Shown: positions 9,370-20,826, numbered from the stretch's first letter. The stretch: 64,000 nucleotides of DNA from Humitalea sp050632385 (GCF_050632385.1 NZ_CP192599.1:4030001-4094000); one strand, 5' to 3'. Notes: generated by a model from the letters alone, not told the origin. Translations and numbers: made by a program.

Positions 9370-10254
9370 ATGACCGACGAAGCGCGCGACCGCATGACCA
9401 TCCTGGCCGCAGCCCTGCCCTTCCTGAAGCGCTACGACGAGAAGATCGTCGTGGTGAAATACGGCGGGCACGCGATGGGTGAGGAAGAAACCGCCCTGCG
9501 CTTCGGCCGCGATATCGCGCTGCTGGAACAGGTCGGCATCAAGCCCGTCGTGGTCCATGGCGGCGGGCCGCAGATCAATTCGATGCTGAAGCGGCTGGAT
9601 GTGAAATCCACCTTCGTGCAGGGCCTGCGCGTCACCGATGCGGCCATGCTCGACGTGGTGGAAATGGTGCTAGCCGGCCCCGTCAACAAACAGGTGGCCG
9701 AGGCGATCACCCGCGCCGGCGCCATTGCCGTGGGCATTTCCGGCAAGGATGGCGGGCTGATCCGCGCCCGCAAACTGTCCCGTGTCCTGCGCGATCCGGG
9801 CAGCAACATCGAACAGGTCCTCGACCTCGGCTTCGTCGGCGAACCCGAACATGTGGACACGCGCGTGCTGGACCTGATGATCGGCGCGCATATCGTGCCC
9901 GTCATCGCGCCGGTCGGCATTTCCGACGATGGCCAGACCTGGAACATCAACGCCGACACCGTCGCCGGCGCCATCGCCGGGGCGCTGAACGCCGAACGCA
10001 TGCTGATGCTGACCGATGTCGCCGGCGTGCTGGATGGCGAAAAGCGCCTGATCCCCGAGATGACGGTGGCCGAGGCGCATGCCGGCATCGCCAGCGGCAT
10101 GATCTCGGGCGGCATGATCCCCAAGGTCGAAACCTGCATCTACGCGATCGAACGCGGCGTGAAGGGCGCGGTCATCCTGGACGGCCGCGTGCCCCATGCC
10201 GTGCTGGCGGAACTCTTCACCGATGGCGGCGCGGGCACCCTGATCCGGCCCTGA
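9370..10254 (+). CDS. argB: Acetylglutamate kinase
   Basis: 294 residues. It phosphorylates N-acetyl-L-glutamate in the second step of arginine synthesis. The amino-acid-kinase signatures are VVKYGGHAMG (ATP-binding lysine), VVHGGGPQI, and a C-terminal GMIPKVETC with GAVILDGRVPHAVLAELFT. The start at 9370 is preceded by GGAGAAGG. Upstream open frame from 9157 lies in a 127-base spacer and is not needed. The extended N-terminal helix (MTDEARDRMTILAAALPFL) is the type seen in arginine-feedback-inhibited hexameric enzymes, so feedback control by arginine is plausible. Confidence 0.96.
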   Translation: MTDEARDRMTILAAALPFLKRYDEKIVVVKYGGHAMGEEETALRFGRDIALLEQVGIKPVVVHGGGPQINSMLKRLDVKSTFVQGLRVTDAAMLDVVEMVLAGPVNKQVAEAITRAGAIAVGISGKDGGLIRARKLSRVLRDPGSNIEQVLDLGFVGEPEHVDTRVLDLMIGAHIVPVIAPVGISDDGQTWNINADTVAGAIAGALNAERMLMLTDVAGVLDGEKRLIPEMTVAEAHAGIASGMISGGMIPKVETCIYAIERGVKGAVILDGRVPHAVLAELFTDGGAGTLIRP

Positions 10255-10276
10255 GGCCGCGGGGCGCCCCCGACCC

Positions 10277-10603
10277 TTACCGCACCGACGAAAACCCCGT
10301 CGGCCGCAGGATCGAGCTCGCGACATTCGCCAGGATCGGCCCATCGGCTTCGCTCGCGGCCCGGGCTGCGATCCATTCCGGATCGGCCTGGAAGGCGCCC
10401 CACAGCCGCTCCCGCTCGGCCAGCGAGTCCCAGGCCAGCATGTAGTACAGCGCCAGGTTCGACGGCCCGATCTCCACCGTCCAGAACCCCGCCTGGCGGA
10501 TGCCATGGCGCGCCCAGATCGCCAGGGTCGCCTTCTCGAAACGCTGCAACAGCGCCGGCAGGCGGCCTGGCAGGCAGGTGTAGATACGCAGTTCGTGCAG
10601 CAT
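10277..10603 (-). CDS. NIPSNAP family protein
   Basis: 108 residues, one NIPSNAP (dimeric alpha/beta-barrel) domain: HELRIYTCLPGRLPALLQRF at the start and YYMLAWDSLAERERLW in the middle. Such domains are small ferredoxin-like folds of uncertain biochemical role, often beside catabolic operons. The ATG at 10603 has GGAGG at a good distance. It is convergent with argB and divergent from parE. A second NIPSNAP protein in the window lies beside the GntR operon at 41731. Confidence 0.82.
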   Translation of the reverse strand: MLHELRIYTCLPGRLPALLQRFEKATLAIWARHGIRQAGFWTVEIGPSNLALYYMLAWDSLAERERLWGAFQADPEWIAARAASEADGPILANVASSILRPTGFSSVR

Positions 10604-10698
10604 GGCGTGTCCTCCGATCCCTTGGCGTAACACGCCGCCGCGCCCCGCAGAATGCCCCGGCGCGACTCGCCGGCGTGGTTGTCCGCCCCGCGCCCGGT

Positions 10699-10748
10699 CG
10701 CTATCCTCCCCCCGATAGCGAGAACACAGCATGAACATGGACCTATGA
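10699..10748 (+). promoter_or_regulatory. parE leader: hairpin and five-codon mini-ORF
   Basis: A perfect 7-bp hairpin (CGCTATC at 10699-10705, GATAGCG at 10714-10720) has an all-pyrimidine CTCCCCCC loop. Eleven bases on, a mini-ORF (ATG AAC ATG GAC CTA TGA, 10731-10748) ends in an ATGA overlap with the parE start. parE itself has no visible ribosome site, so translation through the mini-ORF could supply it. Function is inferred. Confidence 0.4.
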
Positions 10749-12712
10749 GCGACCTTTTCGCCCGCACCCAGAAAGCCGCCGAGGAAGCCTATTCCGCCAA
10801 GGACATCGAGGTCCTGGAGGGTCTGGAACCCGTGCGCCGCCGCCCCGGCATGTATATCGGCGGCATCGACGAAAACGCGCTGCACCATCTGGCCGCCGAA
10901 ATCCTGGACAATGCGATGGACGAGGCCGTCGCCGGGCATGCCAGCCGCATCGAGATGACGCTCGACGCCGGCAACTGGCTGACCGTGCGCGACAATGGCC
11001 GCGGCATCCCGACCGATCCACACCCGAAGTTCCCGAAGCAATCGGCGCTGGAGGTGATCTTCACCACCCTGCATTCGGGCGGCAAGTTCTCCGGCAAGGC
11101 CTATGCGACATCCGGCGGCTTGCATGGCGTCGGCTCCAGCGTGGTCAACGCCCTGTCCGACACGATGGAGGTGGAGGTCGCCCGCGACCGCACCCTCTTC
11201 ACCATGGGTTTCTCCCGCGGCAAGCCGCAGGGCCCGCTGAAGAACGCCGGCCCGGTGCAGAACCGCCGCGGCACCACCATCCGCTTCCACCCCGACGAAC
11301 AGATTTTTGGCCCGCAGCCCTTCAAGGCCGCGCGCCTGTTCCGCCTGTGCCGGTCAAAAGCCTATCTGTTCAAGGGCGTGACCATCCGCTGGGCCTGCGA
11401 CCCCTCGCTGGCGACGGAGGAGGTGCCGGCGAATGCCGAACTGCATTTCCCCGGCGGGCTGCTGGACTACCTGACCGCCGCGGTCGAAAGCCGCCGCGGC
11501 GTCGTGCCCTCCCCCTGGGCTGGCGAGGCGGATTTCCCCGACAGCCAGGGCCGCGTGGAATGGGCGATGACCTGGCTGGACCAGGGCGAGGGGTTCCTGA
11601 ACCTCTACGCCAATACCATCCCGACGCCGCAGGGCGGCACGCATGAAGCCGGGCTGCGCGCGGCCCTGGTCAAGGGCCTGCGCGCCTATGGCGAACTCAA
11701 GAAGGAAAAGCGCGCCGCCACCATCACCGCCGAGGACCTTTTTGGTGGCCTGGCCGGTATGTTGTCGGTCTTCCTGCGCGACCCGCAGTTCCAGGGCCAG
11801 ACCAAGGACAAGCTGACCAGCGCCGACGCGACCAAATATGTCGAGGCCGCGCTGCGCGATCGCTTCGACCATTGGCTGACCGGCGACCCCGGCTCCGCCG
11901 ACAATCTCCTGGCCTTCGCGATGGAGCGCGCGGAAGAACGCATCCGCCGCAAGGAATCCCGCGACACCCCGCGCAAGACCGCTACCCGCAAACTGCGCCT
12001 GCCCGGCAAACTGGCCGATTGCGCCAAGGAAGGCATCGACGGCACGGAACTCTTCCTGGTCGAGGGCGATAGCGCCGGCGGGTCCGCCAAGCAGGCCCGC
12101 GACCGCGAAACCCAGGCCGTCCTCCCCCTGCGCGGCAAGATCCTGAACGTCGCCTCGGCCACCACCGAAAAGCTGCGGCAGAACCAGGAATTGAAGGATC
12201 TGATCGAGGCCCTGGGCTGCGGCGTGGGGGATAAATTCGACATCGCCCGGCTGCGCTACGGCCGCGTCGTCATCATGACCGACGCCGACGTGGATGGCGC
12301 GCATATCGCCGCCTTGCTGATGACCTTCTTCTACCGGGAATTGCCCGAACTGGTGAAACAGGGCCGCGTCTTCCTCGCCATGCCGCCGCTGTTCCGCCTG
12401 CAGGCGGGCGGCAAGTCGGTCTATGCGATGAACGACGCTGACCGCGAACGACTGATCAAATCCGCCTTCAAGCCGAACCAGAAGGTGGAAGTCAGCCGCT
12501 TCAAGGGCCTGGGCGAAATGCCCGCCGCGACCTTGAAGGAAACCACCATGGACCGCGCCCGCCGCAGCCTGTTGCAGGTGGTGCTGCGCCCCGAGGATCG
12601 CGCGACGACCAATGAACTGGTCGAGGCGCTGATGGGCCGCAAGCCCGAACTGCGCTTCCGCTTCATCCAGGACAATGCGGCCAGCGTGGATATGGAGGCG
12701 GTGGACGCCTGA
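10745..12712 (+). CDS. parE: DNA topoisomerase IV subunit B
   Basis: 655 residues. The ATPase subunit of topoisomerase IV. The GHKL ATP site is shown by EILDNAMDEA (catalytic Glu and Mg-binding Asn), RDNGRGIP and GGLHGVGSSVVNAL. The toprim domain carries FLVEGDSAGGSAKQARDR and the MTDADVDGAHI metal motif, and the C-terminus has RFKGLGEMPA. The length (about 650) and the GRGIPTDPHPKFPKQSALE region fit ParE rather than GyrB, which is usually about 800 residues in this group. The start at 10745 matches the conserved N-terminus (MSDLF..., DIEVLEGLEPVRRRPGMYIG). Six bases separate its stop from the convergent histidine kinase gene. Confidence 0.95.
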   Translation: MSDLFARTQKAAEEAYSAKDIEVLEGLEPVRRRPGMYIGGIDENALHHLAAEILDNAMDEAVAGHASRIEMTLDAGNWLTVRDNGRGIPTDPHPKFPKQSALEVIFTTLHSGGKFSGKAYATSGGLHGVGSSVVNALSDTMEVEVARDRTLFTMGFSRGKPQGPLKNAGPVQNRRGTTIRFHPDEQIFGPQPFKAARLFRLCRSKAYLFKGVTIRWACDPSLATEEVPANAELHFPGGLLDYLTAAVESRRGVVPSPWAGEADFPDSQGRVEWAMTWLDQGEGFLNLYANTIPTPQGGTHEAGLRAALVKGLRAYGELKKEKRAATITAEDLFGGLAGMLSVFLRDPQFQGQTKDKLTSADATKYVEAALRDRFDHWLTGDPGSADNLLAFAMERAEERIRRKESRDTPRKTATRKLRLPGKLADCAKEGIDGTELFLVEGDSAGGSAKQARDRETQAVLPLRGKILNVASATTEKLRQNQELKDLIEALGCGVGDKFDIARLRYGRVVIMTDADVDGAHIAALLMTFFYRELPELVKQGRVFLAMPPLFRLQAGGKSVYAMNDADRERLIKSAFKPNQKVEVSRFKGLGEMPAATLKETTMDRARRSLLQVVLRPEDRATTNELVEALMGRKPELRFRFIQDNAASVDMEAVDA

Positions 12713-12718
12713 CGGCGC

Positions 12719-14569
12719 TCAGCCCGCCAGCGCCATCGGCGGCGCGGGGGGGCGCGTCATCGCCGCTTCGATCTCCGCCCGCAGCAGGGCAAGATCGACC
12801 GGCTTGCCGACATGCCCATCCATCCCCGCGGCACGGCAGGCCGCGATCTCCGCCGCATCGGTATGCCCGGTCACGGCGATGATGGGCACCTGGCCGATGG
12901 GCCCTTGCATGGCACGGATGCGCGCGGCGGTGGCGCAGCCGCCCAAGCCGGGCATGTTCACATCCATCAGGACCACGTCGGGGCGGTTGCCCCCCGCCAG
13001 CATCGCCAGCGCCGCCTCGCCGGAGGCTGCCAGACTGATCCTGTGGCCGGCCAGCATCAGCAGCGCCTCCAGCACCTGGCGATTGCTGGCCAGGTCATCG
13101 ACGATCAGGATGTGCAGCGGCCCGGCCGGCGCGGCCTCGGCCACCGGCACTGGCGCCGGCGCCGCGGGCGGCAGCGGTACAGGCGGCAGCGGCACGGCGG
13201 GCAGCGGCAGCGACAGGGTGAAGACGCTGCCCTGGCCGCCCGGCCCCGGGCCATGCGTCACATCCCCCCCCATCGCACTGGCCAGGCCGGCGGTGATGGC
13301 CAGACCCAGCCCGCTGCCCTCGATCCCGGCGGTGCCGCGCCCACGGGCAAAATCCTGGAACAGCCGCGCCTGCAATTCGGCGGCGACCCCGGGACCAGTG
13401 TCGATGACGTCGATGCGGATGCGCCCGGCACAGGATGTCGCGGCCAGGGCGATCCGCCCGCCGGTGGGGGTGAACTTCACCGCATTGCCCAGCAGGTTCA
13501 GCAACATCTGCCGCAGCCGCACCGGGTCGGCCCGCACCATCGGCGACAGGCCATCGGCCAGGTCGACCGACAGCGTCAGCGCCTTGGCCGTGGCCTGGGG
13601 GGCGATCAGCGCCACGGTATCGGCCAGGAAAACGCGGGTATCCACGGCAGTGGGCGCCAGTTCCATCCGCCCCGCCTCGACCCGCGCCAGGTCCAGCAGG
13701 TCGTTGGTGATGGCCAGCACATGCCGCCCGGCCTGTTCGATCACCCGCGCCTGGGCGCGCTGCGCATCGCCAAGCGCCGCGTCCCGCGCCAGCACCTGCG
13801 CCAGGCCGAGCACCGTATTCAGCGGGGAGCGCAACTCATGGCTCATATGGGTCAGGAACAGCGTCTTCTGCGCATTCGCTTCTTCGGCGCGCGCGGTGTT
13901 GGCGGCAAGGGATGCCGAGGCCCGCGCTTCGGCCAATTCGGCCGCGAGCGAGACAAGCAGCAGCGACGCCGCGGTCCGCATCATCAGCTGCGCGGCCGTG
14001 GCGATGGTGAACCAATCCGCCCCGGGCAAGCCATTCTCCAACTGCTGCAACGGGATGGCGATGCTGGCCAGCCCGCGCCCCGCCAGGACCGCCGCCGCGG
14101 CCGCCAGCACCAGGCCGACGGCGCCGCGCGACGGCAACACCGCCCCCGCCCGCGGCCGCAGGAATTCCCAGGCCGCCAGCCCTGTGTAGATCGCCCCGAT
14201 CGCCGAGGCGAGAAACGCCCGCGCCTCCAGGCTCGCCATGAAGGTGTCGGACGAACAGGCGGCGAGCCAGACAGCCGGCCCGATCGCCGCGACCGCCAGG
14301 CCGGCGGACCTGTCCTCGAACCGGCGGGCGCCGACGTAGAGCAGGCTGGCGGCGAATTGCAGCATCGCATTGGCGATGCTGATCGAAACCAGGTCAGGGA
14401 TCGCGCCGCGCGCGCCGAGCAGCAGCATGGCGACGGCGCCGATCACATGCGCGATGCCCCAGTCGGCCAGCCAGCGCTGGTCCCGGTTCCGGGCCCAGAG
14501 CCAAAGCTGCACGGCGCCCAGCGACAGCGCGGTGGACATGGCAAAGAGTGCGATCGCGGGTGTGTGCAA
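12719..14569 (-). CDS. Hybrid sensor histidine kinase / response regulator
   Basis: 616 residues. Six or seven hydrophobic segments occupy the first ~210 residues, a membrane sensor with no large periplasmic domain. A HisKA domain follows with phosphoacceptor His244 in HMSHELRSPLN, then an HATPase domain (N box NLLGNAVKFTP, G boxes DTGPGV and GSGLGLAI). After a Pro/Ala-rich linker comes a receiver domain with phosphoacceptor Asp536 (VVLMDVNMPG) and Lys in GHVGKPVD. The TTG at 14569 is preferred because GGAGAGG precedes it by about four bases; an ATG at 14539 is the alternative. No output partner is nearby. Signal unknown. Confidence 0.9.
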   Translation of the reverse strand: MHTPAIALFAMSTALSLGAVQLWLWARNRDQRWLADWGIAHVIGAVAMLLLGARGAIPDLVSISIANAMLQFAASLLYVGARRFEDRSAGLAVAAIGPAVWLAACSSDTFMASLEARAFLASAIGAIYTGLAAWEFLRPRAGAVLPSRGAVGLVLAAAAAVLAGRGLASIAIPLQQLENGLPGADWFTIATAAQLMMRTAASLLLVSLAAELAEARASASLAANTARAEEANAQKTLFLTHMSHELRSPLNTVLGLAQVLARDAALGDAQRAQARVIEQAGRHVLAITNDLLDLARVEAGRMELAPTAVDTRVFLADTVALIAPQATAKALTLSVDLADGLSPMVRADPVRLRQMLLNLLGNAVKFTPTGGRIALAATSCAGRIRIDVIDTGPGVAAELQARLFQDFARGRGTAGIEGSGLGLAITAGLASAMGGDVTHGPGPGGQGSVFTLSLPLPAVPLPPVPLPPAAPAPVPVAEAAPAGPLHILIVDDLASNRQVLEALLMLAGHRISLAASGEAALAMLAGGNRPDVVLMDVNMPGLGGCATAARIRAMQGPIGQVPIIAVTGHTDAAEIAACRAAGMDGHVGKPVDLALLRAEIEAAMTRPPAPPMALAG

Positions 14570-14685
14570 GACGCCTCTCCACCGTCGCGGTGGGTTGTAC
14601 TGGCTGCGTTTTGCTCGCCCCCCGGCTGAACCCGGCCCGCTGTGCCTGCGACGTGATGATGGCTAGCAGCGGATGGTCAGGAGCG

Positions 14686-14715
14686 AATAGACGCGAATCA
14701 TGTGGATTAGGTCAA
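14686..14715 (-). promoter_or_regulatory. Candidate sigma-70-type promoter for the hybrid kinase
   Basis: On the reverse strand TTGACC (14715-14710) and TCTATT (14691-14686) are 18 bases apart, in a locally AT-richer patch, giving a leader of about 110 bases before the kinase start. The match to TTGACA/TATAAT is 5/6 and 4/6. Predicted by eye only. Confidence 0.35.
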
Positions 14716-14760
14716 TTTATCGCGGGGTGGTTGTGGCGCGACGCACACCCGCAAGCAGCG

Positions 14761-15150
14761 TCAATCAATCGTCGATGTCGGCCCCTTGGGCCGGGCCGCA
14801 TGGTTCCAGACATTGCGGATCGTCTCGCTGAACGCGACGGGATCGGCGACCCCCTTCAGCGTGTGGCTTTCGGACGTGCGGCCTTCCATGCTGCCGATCA
14901 CGATGTCACCGATGCCCATCATGCGGTGATACAGGCTCTGCTTCACCACGACGTCGCGGATGCGGAACACCTCGATATCGTCGCGCACCTTGGTCCAGAA
15001 GCCCTGTTCGATGACAATGCGTTCGTTGGTCACCGTGATCTTCTGCCGGCCCAGGAACGGCAGCCCCAGCATCAGGACCGACAGGAACATCCACAACGGG
15101 CCGTAGGACCGCTTGGTTTCCATCGCCGTTGCCACAGCCGCCTCGGACAT
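14761..15150 (-). CDS. PH-domain (bPH2/DUF304-type) protein
   Basis: 129 residues from the ATG at 15150, which has AAGGA upstream; an alternative start lies at 15177. A hydrophobic stretch near residues 18-35 (PLWMFLSVLMLGLPFL) anchors a single bacterial PH-like domain: ITVTNERIVIEQGFW, IEVFRIRDVVVKQSLYHRMMGIGDIVIGS. The family is widespread and of unknown function, usually at the inner membrane. It sits between the kinase and an alpha/beta hydrolase, all leftward, with no overlap to suggest a shared role. Confidence 0.82.
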   Translation of the reverse strand: MSEAAVATAMETKRSYGPLWMFLSVLMLGLPFLGRQKITVTNERIVIEQGFWTKVRDDIEVFRIRDVVVKQSLYHRMMGIGDIVIGSMEGRTSESHTLKGVADPVAFSETIRNVWNHAARPKGPTSTID

Positions 15151-15216
15151 CGTCGCTTCCTTCTGGGTGCGGCGCATTATCTCCGGCGTGACGATCCGGC
15201 GCCAGCCCCCATCGGG

Positions 15217-15936
15217 TCACGCCCCGGGGAGCAAAGGGGAGGCGTGCAACCAGTCGCGCAACACCGCCGCCATCGCCGCCGGCTCCTCCATCGGCGGCAG
15301 GTGGCCGGCGTTCGGGATCACCGCCAGCCGCGCGCCGGGGATCAGCCCGGCCATCTCCTCGGCCAGCGGGGGCGGGGTCAGCACGTCCTCGGCGCCGACG
15401 CCGACCAGCACGGGCATCCGCAGGCCGGGCAGCATCGGGCGGGAATCGGGGCGGCCCAAGATGGCTTCCTGCTGGCGCAGGAAGGCATCGCGGCCCACCC
15501 GGTCGGCCATGGCCATCACCTCCGCCGCGATCGGCCCGCCCTGGTGGCGCGGATGGATCAGTTGCGGCAGCAGGCGCGGCGTCACGCCCTTGAACTGCCC
15601 GGTCCGCGCCAACCCGATCAAGCCACGCCGCCGGCGCGACTGTTCGGCGGTATCGGCCCTGGCGGAGGTATCGAGCAACGCCAGCCGCAGCACCCGCTCC
15701 GGCGCCTGGCGCAGGATCTCCAGCGCCACATACCCCCCCATCGACAGCCCCGCGAGCGCGAAGACCGGCGGCGCCGCGGCCAGCGCCCGCGCCGCCATCG
15801 CCGCGACCGAGGCATCCTGCGTCAGGTCGGCGACCATCGGTTCGGCCAGGTCGGACAGGCCGGGAAGGATCGGCTGCCACAGGGCGGCATCGCACAACAG
15901 GCCGGGCAGCAGCAGCAGGGGGATGGGGTCTGGCAT
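15217..15936 (-). CDS. Alpha/beta-fold hydrolase
   Basis: 239 residues. LLLLPGLLCDAALW is the oxyanion-hole strand, AGLSMGGYVAL contains the nucleophile serine, GAEDVLTPP the acidic residue and NAGHLPPMEEP the histidine. The order and length are those of soluble esterase/peroxidase-like hydrolases. The ATG at 15936 follows AGGACGCC; the reading frame continues upstream, but in sequence that looks non-coding. A reverse-strand GTTATAGG element lies nine bases before this start. No signal peptide is visible, and the substrate cannot be inferred. Confidence 0.87.
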   Translation of the reverse strand: MPDPIPLLLLPGLLCDAALWQPILPGLSDLAEPMVADLTQDASVAAMAARALAAAPPVFALAGLSMGGYVALEILRQAPERVLRLALLDTSARADTAEQSRRRRGLIGLARTGQFKGVTPRLLPQLIHPRHQGGPIAAEVMAMADRVGRDAFLRQQEAILGRPDSRPMLPGLRMPVLVGVGAEDVLTPPPLAEEMAGLIPGARLAVIPNAGHLPPMEEPAAMAAVLRDWLHASPLLPGA

Positions 15937-16179
15937 GGCGTCCTGCCTATAACGCTTCCTTGTTGCGGGAAACCGCTTGCGGAACGCGCATGAAAACTTG
16001 CGCCTGCGCGGGGGACGGCGCATATGCCGCCCGGTGTGCCGATGGGTCAGGCCGCCGCCGCAGGGCGGCAGGCTGCTTGTCGCTGGCACCCATGCGCCGG
16101 GATCCATCCCGGAACCCCTGGCCCGGCGGCGGGTCGTCACAATCGCCCCGCCCGCCTTTCATCGACTGGACACACGGAT

Positions 16180-18195
<2,016 letters not shown>

Positions 18196-18272
18196 GACTG
18201 CGGGCGTGACTTGCAGCGCGGCAGGGGCCACCCTGCCGCGCCATCGGACGTAGCAAAACGAGGAACGACACC

Positions 18273-19490
18273 ATGAATGTCCTGACCCCGATCCCCGATT
18301 CCGCGCCGGCCAAGAAAGCCGCCTCCCCCTTCGTCTGGGATGACGCGCTGCTGCTGAACGACCAGCTCACGGAAGACGAGCGCATGATCCGCGACGCGGC
18401 CCATGCCTTCTGCCAGGACCGGTTGATGCCGCGCGTGCTGATGGCCAACCGCCACGAGACGTTCGACCGCGAAATCATGAACGAGTTTGGCGAGCAAGGC
18501 TTCTTGGGCGCCACGCTCGACAGCCACGGCTGCGCCGGCGTCGGCTATGTCTCCTACGGGCTGATGGCGCGTGAGGTTGAGCGCGTCGACAGCGGCTACC
18601 GTTCGGCGTTTTCCGTGCAGTCGTCCCTGGTCATGTATCCGATCCACGCCTTTGGCTCCGAAGCGCAGAAGGACAAGTTCCTGCCCAAGCTGCGCACCGG
18701 CGAATTCGTCGGCTGCTTCGGCCTGACCGAGCCCGATGCCGGTTCCGATCCCGCTTCGATGCGCACCCGCGCCAAGTCGGTGGACGGCGGCTATCTCGTC
18801 AGCGGGTCGAAGACCTGGATCACCAATTCCCCCATCGCCGATGTCTTCGTCGTCTGGGCCAAGGATGACGCCGGCGTGCTGCGCGGCTTCCTGCTGGAAA
18901 AGGGCATGAAGGGCCTGACCGCCCCCAAGATCGAGGGCAAGTTCAGCCTCCGCGCCTCCATCACCGGCATGATCATGATGGATGACGTCTTCGTCCCCGC
19001 CGAGAACATGCTGCCGGGTGTAAAATCGCTGGCCGGCCCCTTCTCCTGCCTCAACCGCGCCCGCTACGGCATCGCCTGGGGCGCGCTGGGTGCGGCCGAG
19101 TTCTGCTGGCACGCCGCCCGCGACTACACGATGAACCGCAAGATGTTCGGCAAGCCGCTGGCGCAGACGCAGTTGATCCAGAAGAAGCTGGCCGACATGC
19201 AGACCGAAATCACCCTCGGCCTGCAATCCGTGCTGCGCGTCGGCCGGCTGTTCGAGGAACATCGCGTGGCGCCGGAGATGATCTCCCTCGTCAAGCGCAA
19301 CTCCTGCGGCAAGTCGCTCGACATCGCGCGCATGGCGCGTGACATGCACGGCGGGAACGGCGTGTCGGACGAATACCACGTCATTCGCCATGCGATGAAC
19401 CTTGAGGCCGTCAACACCTACGAAGGCACGCATGATGTGCATGCGCTGATCCTCGGCCGTGCGCAGACGGGCCTGAACGCGTTCGGCTGA
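18273..19490 (+). CDS. gcdH: Glutaryl-CoA dehydrogenase (acyl-CoA dehydrogenase family)
   Basis: 405 residues. An FAD enzyme that oxidises and decarboxylates glutaryl-CoA to crotonyl-CoA in lysine and tryptophan breakdown. FGLTEPDAGSDP and the flavin-binding SGSKTWITNSP are typical. The C-terminal TYEGTHDVHALILGRA has the Glu used as catalytic base in glutaryl-CoA dehydrogenases, and HGGNGVSDEYHVIRH fits this subgroup. GAGGAA precedes the ATG. The rRNA methyltransferase gene starts five bases after its stop. No electron-transfer flavoprotein genes are nearby. Confidence 0.92.
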   Translation: MNVLTPIPDSAPAKKAASPFVWDDALLLNDQLTEDERMIRDAAHAFCQDRLMPRVLMANRHETFDREIMNEFGEQGFLGATLDSHGCAGVGYVSYGLMAREVERVDSGYRSAFSVQSSLVMYPIHAFGSEAQKDKFLPKLRTGEFVGCFGLTEPDAGSDPASMRTRAKSVDGGYLVSGSKTWITNSPIADVFVVWAKDDAGVLRGFLLEKGMKGLTAPKIEGKFSLRASITGMIMMDDVFVPAENMLPGVKSLAGPFSCLNRARYGIAWGALGAAEFCWHAARDYTMNRKMFGKPLAQTQLIQKKLADMQTEITLGLQSVLRVGRLFEEHRVAPEMISLVKRNSCGKSLDIARMARDMHGGNGVSDEYHVIRHAMNLEAVNTYEGTHDVHALILGRAQTGLNAFG

Positions 19491-19495
19491 CAACC

Positions 19496-20776
19496 ATGAG
19501 CGAGACGGTTGAACTGGCCGTCTCGCGTCTTGGCGCGAGCGGCGACGGCGTGGGCGCCTGCGCCGATGGGCAGGCCTGCTACGTGGCGGGCGCCCTGCCG
19601 GGTGAATCCATCACCGCCCGCTTCACCGGCCATCGCGGCGACGCGATGGTCGCGGACCTGATCACGGTCCACACCCCAAGCGCCGACCGCGTGACACCCC
19701 CCTGCCCGCATGTCGCGGATCTCTGCGGCGGCTGTGCCGTGCAGCACCTGTCGATCCCCGCCGGGCTGGAATGGAAACGCGACCGCCTGGCCGAGGCGCT
19801 GTCCCGCGCCGGCGCCACCCCCGAAATCGCCATCGCCCCGCCGACCCTGCCCGGCACCCGCCGCCGCGCCGACCTCGCCCTGCTGCGCCGCGCCGATGGC
19901 TCGGTCGCGGTCGGGCTGCATGCGCGCGGCAGCCAGGCCGTCGTGGACCTGTCCACCTGCCTGGTGCTGGACCCGCGGCTGGTCGCGCTGTTCGAACCGC
20001 TGCGCGCCATGCTGAAACGCCTGTCGGCGCTGCGCCGCGCCGGCAGCGCCATCGTCAACCTGCTCGACACCGGGCCCGACCTGCTGCTGCGCACCGATGG
20101 GCCGCTGGATGCGCCGGGTCGCGGGCTGATCGCCGCCTTCGCCAACGAGCACGCGATCCCGCGCATCGCCTGGGCCATGGGCAATGCGCCGCCGGAAATG
20201 GCCGCCCAGACCGGCACCGTGGGCCTGTCGCTGTCCGGCGCCATGCTGGCCCCCGCGCCCGGCGCCTTCCTGCAAGCAAGCCCCGGCGCCGAGGCCGCGA
20301 TCATCGCTGCCGTCCTCGCCGGCCTGCCGCGCAAGCTGACCGGAAAATCTCGCATCGCCGACCTTTATGCTGGCGTCGGCACTCTCTCCCTGCCCTTGGC
20401 CACCCGCGCCTCGATCGCGGCCTATGAAGGCGATGCCGAGGCCGTCGCCACCCTGGCCGCCGCTGCCGGCCGTGCCGGGGCGCGCATCGCCGCCGTAAAG
20501 CGCGACCTGGCCCGCCAGCCGCTGCTGCCCGCCGAAATCGACCGCTTCGTGGCCGTGGTGCTGGACCCGCCCTTCGCCGGTGCCGCCGAACAATGCGCCA
20601 TGCTGGCGCGCAGCAAGGGCCGTTGCGTGATCTACGTCTCCTGCAACCCGACCGCGCTGGCGCGGGATGCCAAGATCCTGCTCCAGGGCGGCTTCCGCAT
20701 CACCGCCGCGACCCTGGTGGACCAGTTCCTCTGGTCGTCGCAGGTCGAATCCGTGCTGGTTTTTTCGCGGGCTTGA
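19496..20776 (+). CDS. 23S rRNA (uracil-C5) methyltransferase, RlmD/TrmA family
   Basis: 426 residues. An N-terminal TRAM-like beta domain precedes four cysteines placed as in [4Fe-4S] RlmD proteins (C70, C77, C80, C155; CPHVADLCGGC). The SAM site motif is DLYAGVGTLSLPLA. SCNPTALARDAK contains the nucleophile (Cys383) that attacks uracil C6. DPPFAGA replaces the usual DPPR motif, and the FLQASPGAEAA segment stands for the common FFQVN motif, so the protein is somewhat divergent. It begins five bases after gcdH without its own ribosome site, so it is probably translationally coupled. Position specificity (U1939 or another uridine) is unproven. Confidence 0.88.
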   Translation: MSETVELAVSRLGASGDGVGACADGQACYVAGALPGESITARFTGHRGDAMVADLITVHTPSADRVTPPCPHVADLCGGCAVQHLSIPAGLEWKRDRLAEALSRAGATPEIAIAPPTLPGTRRRADLALLRRADGSVAVGLHARGSQAVVDLSTCLVLDPRLVALFEPLRAMLKRLSALRRAGSAIVNLLDTGPDLLLRTDGPLDAPGRGLIAAFANEHAIPRIAWAMGNAPPEMAAQTGTVGLSLSGAMLAPAPGAFLQASPGAEAAIIAAVLAGLPRKLTGKSRIADLYAGVGTLSLPLATRASIAAYEGDAEAVATLAAAAGRAGARIAAVKRDLARQPLLPAEIDRFVAVVLDPPFAGAAEQCAMLARSKGRCVIYVSCNPTALARDAKILLQGGFRITAATLVDQFLWSSQVESVLVFSRA

Positions 20777-20826
20777 TCCCTGGCGGCGCGGCACGACATG
20801 CTGCCAGCCACCCAGGGAGAGTTGTC

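Noticed and set aside
16024..16179. Possible ATG starts for the helicase at 16024 or 16042
   Set aside because: They give a non-protein-like leader with scattered Gly, Cys and Arg; the TTG at 16180 starts the acidic extension in the right frame.
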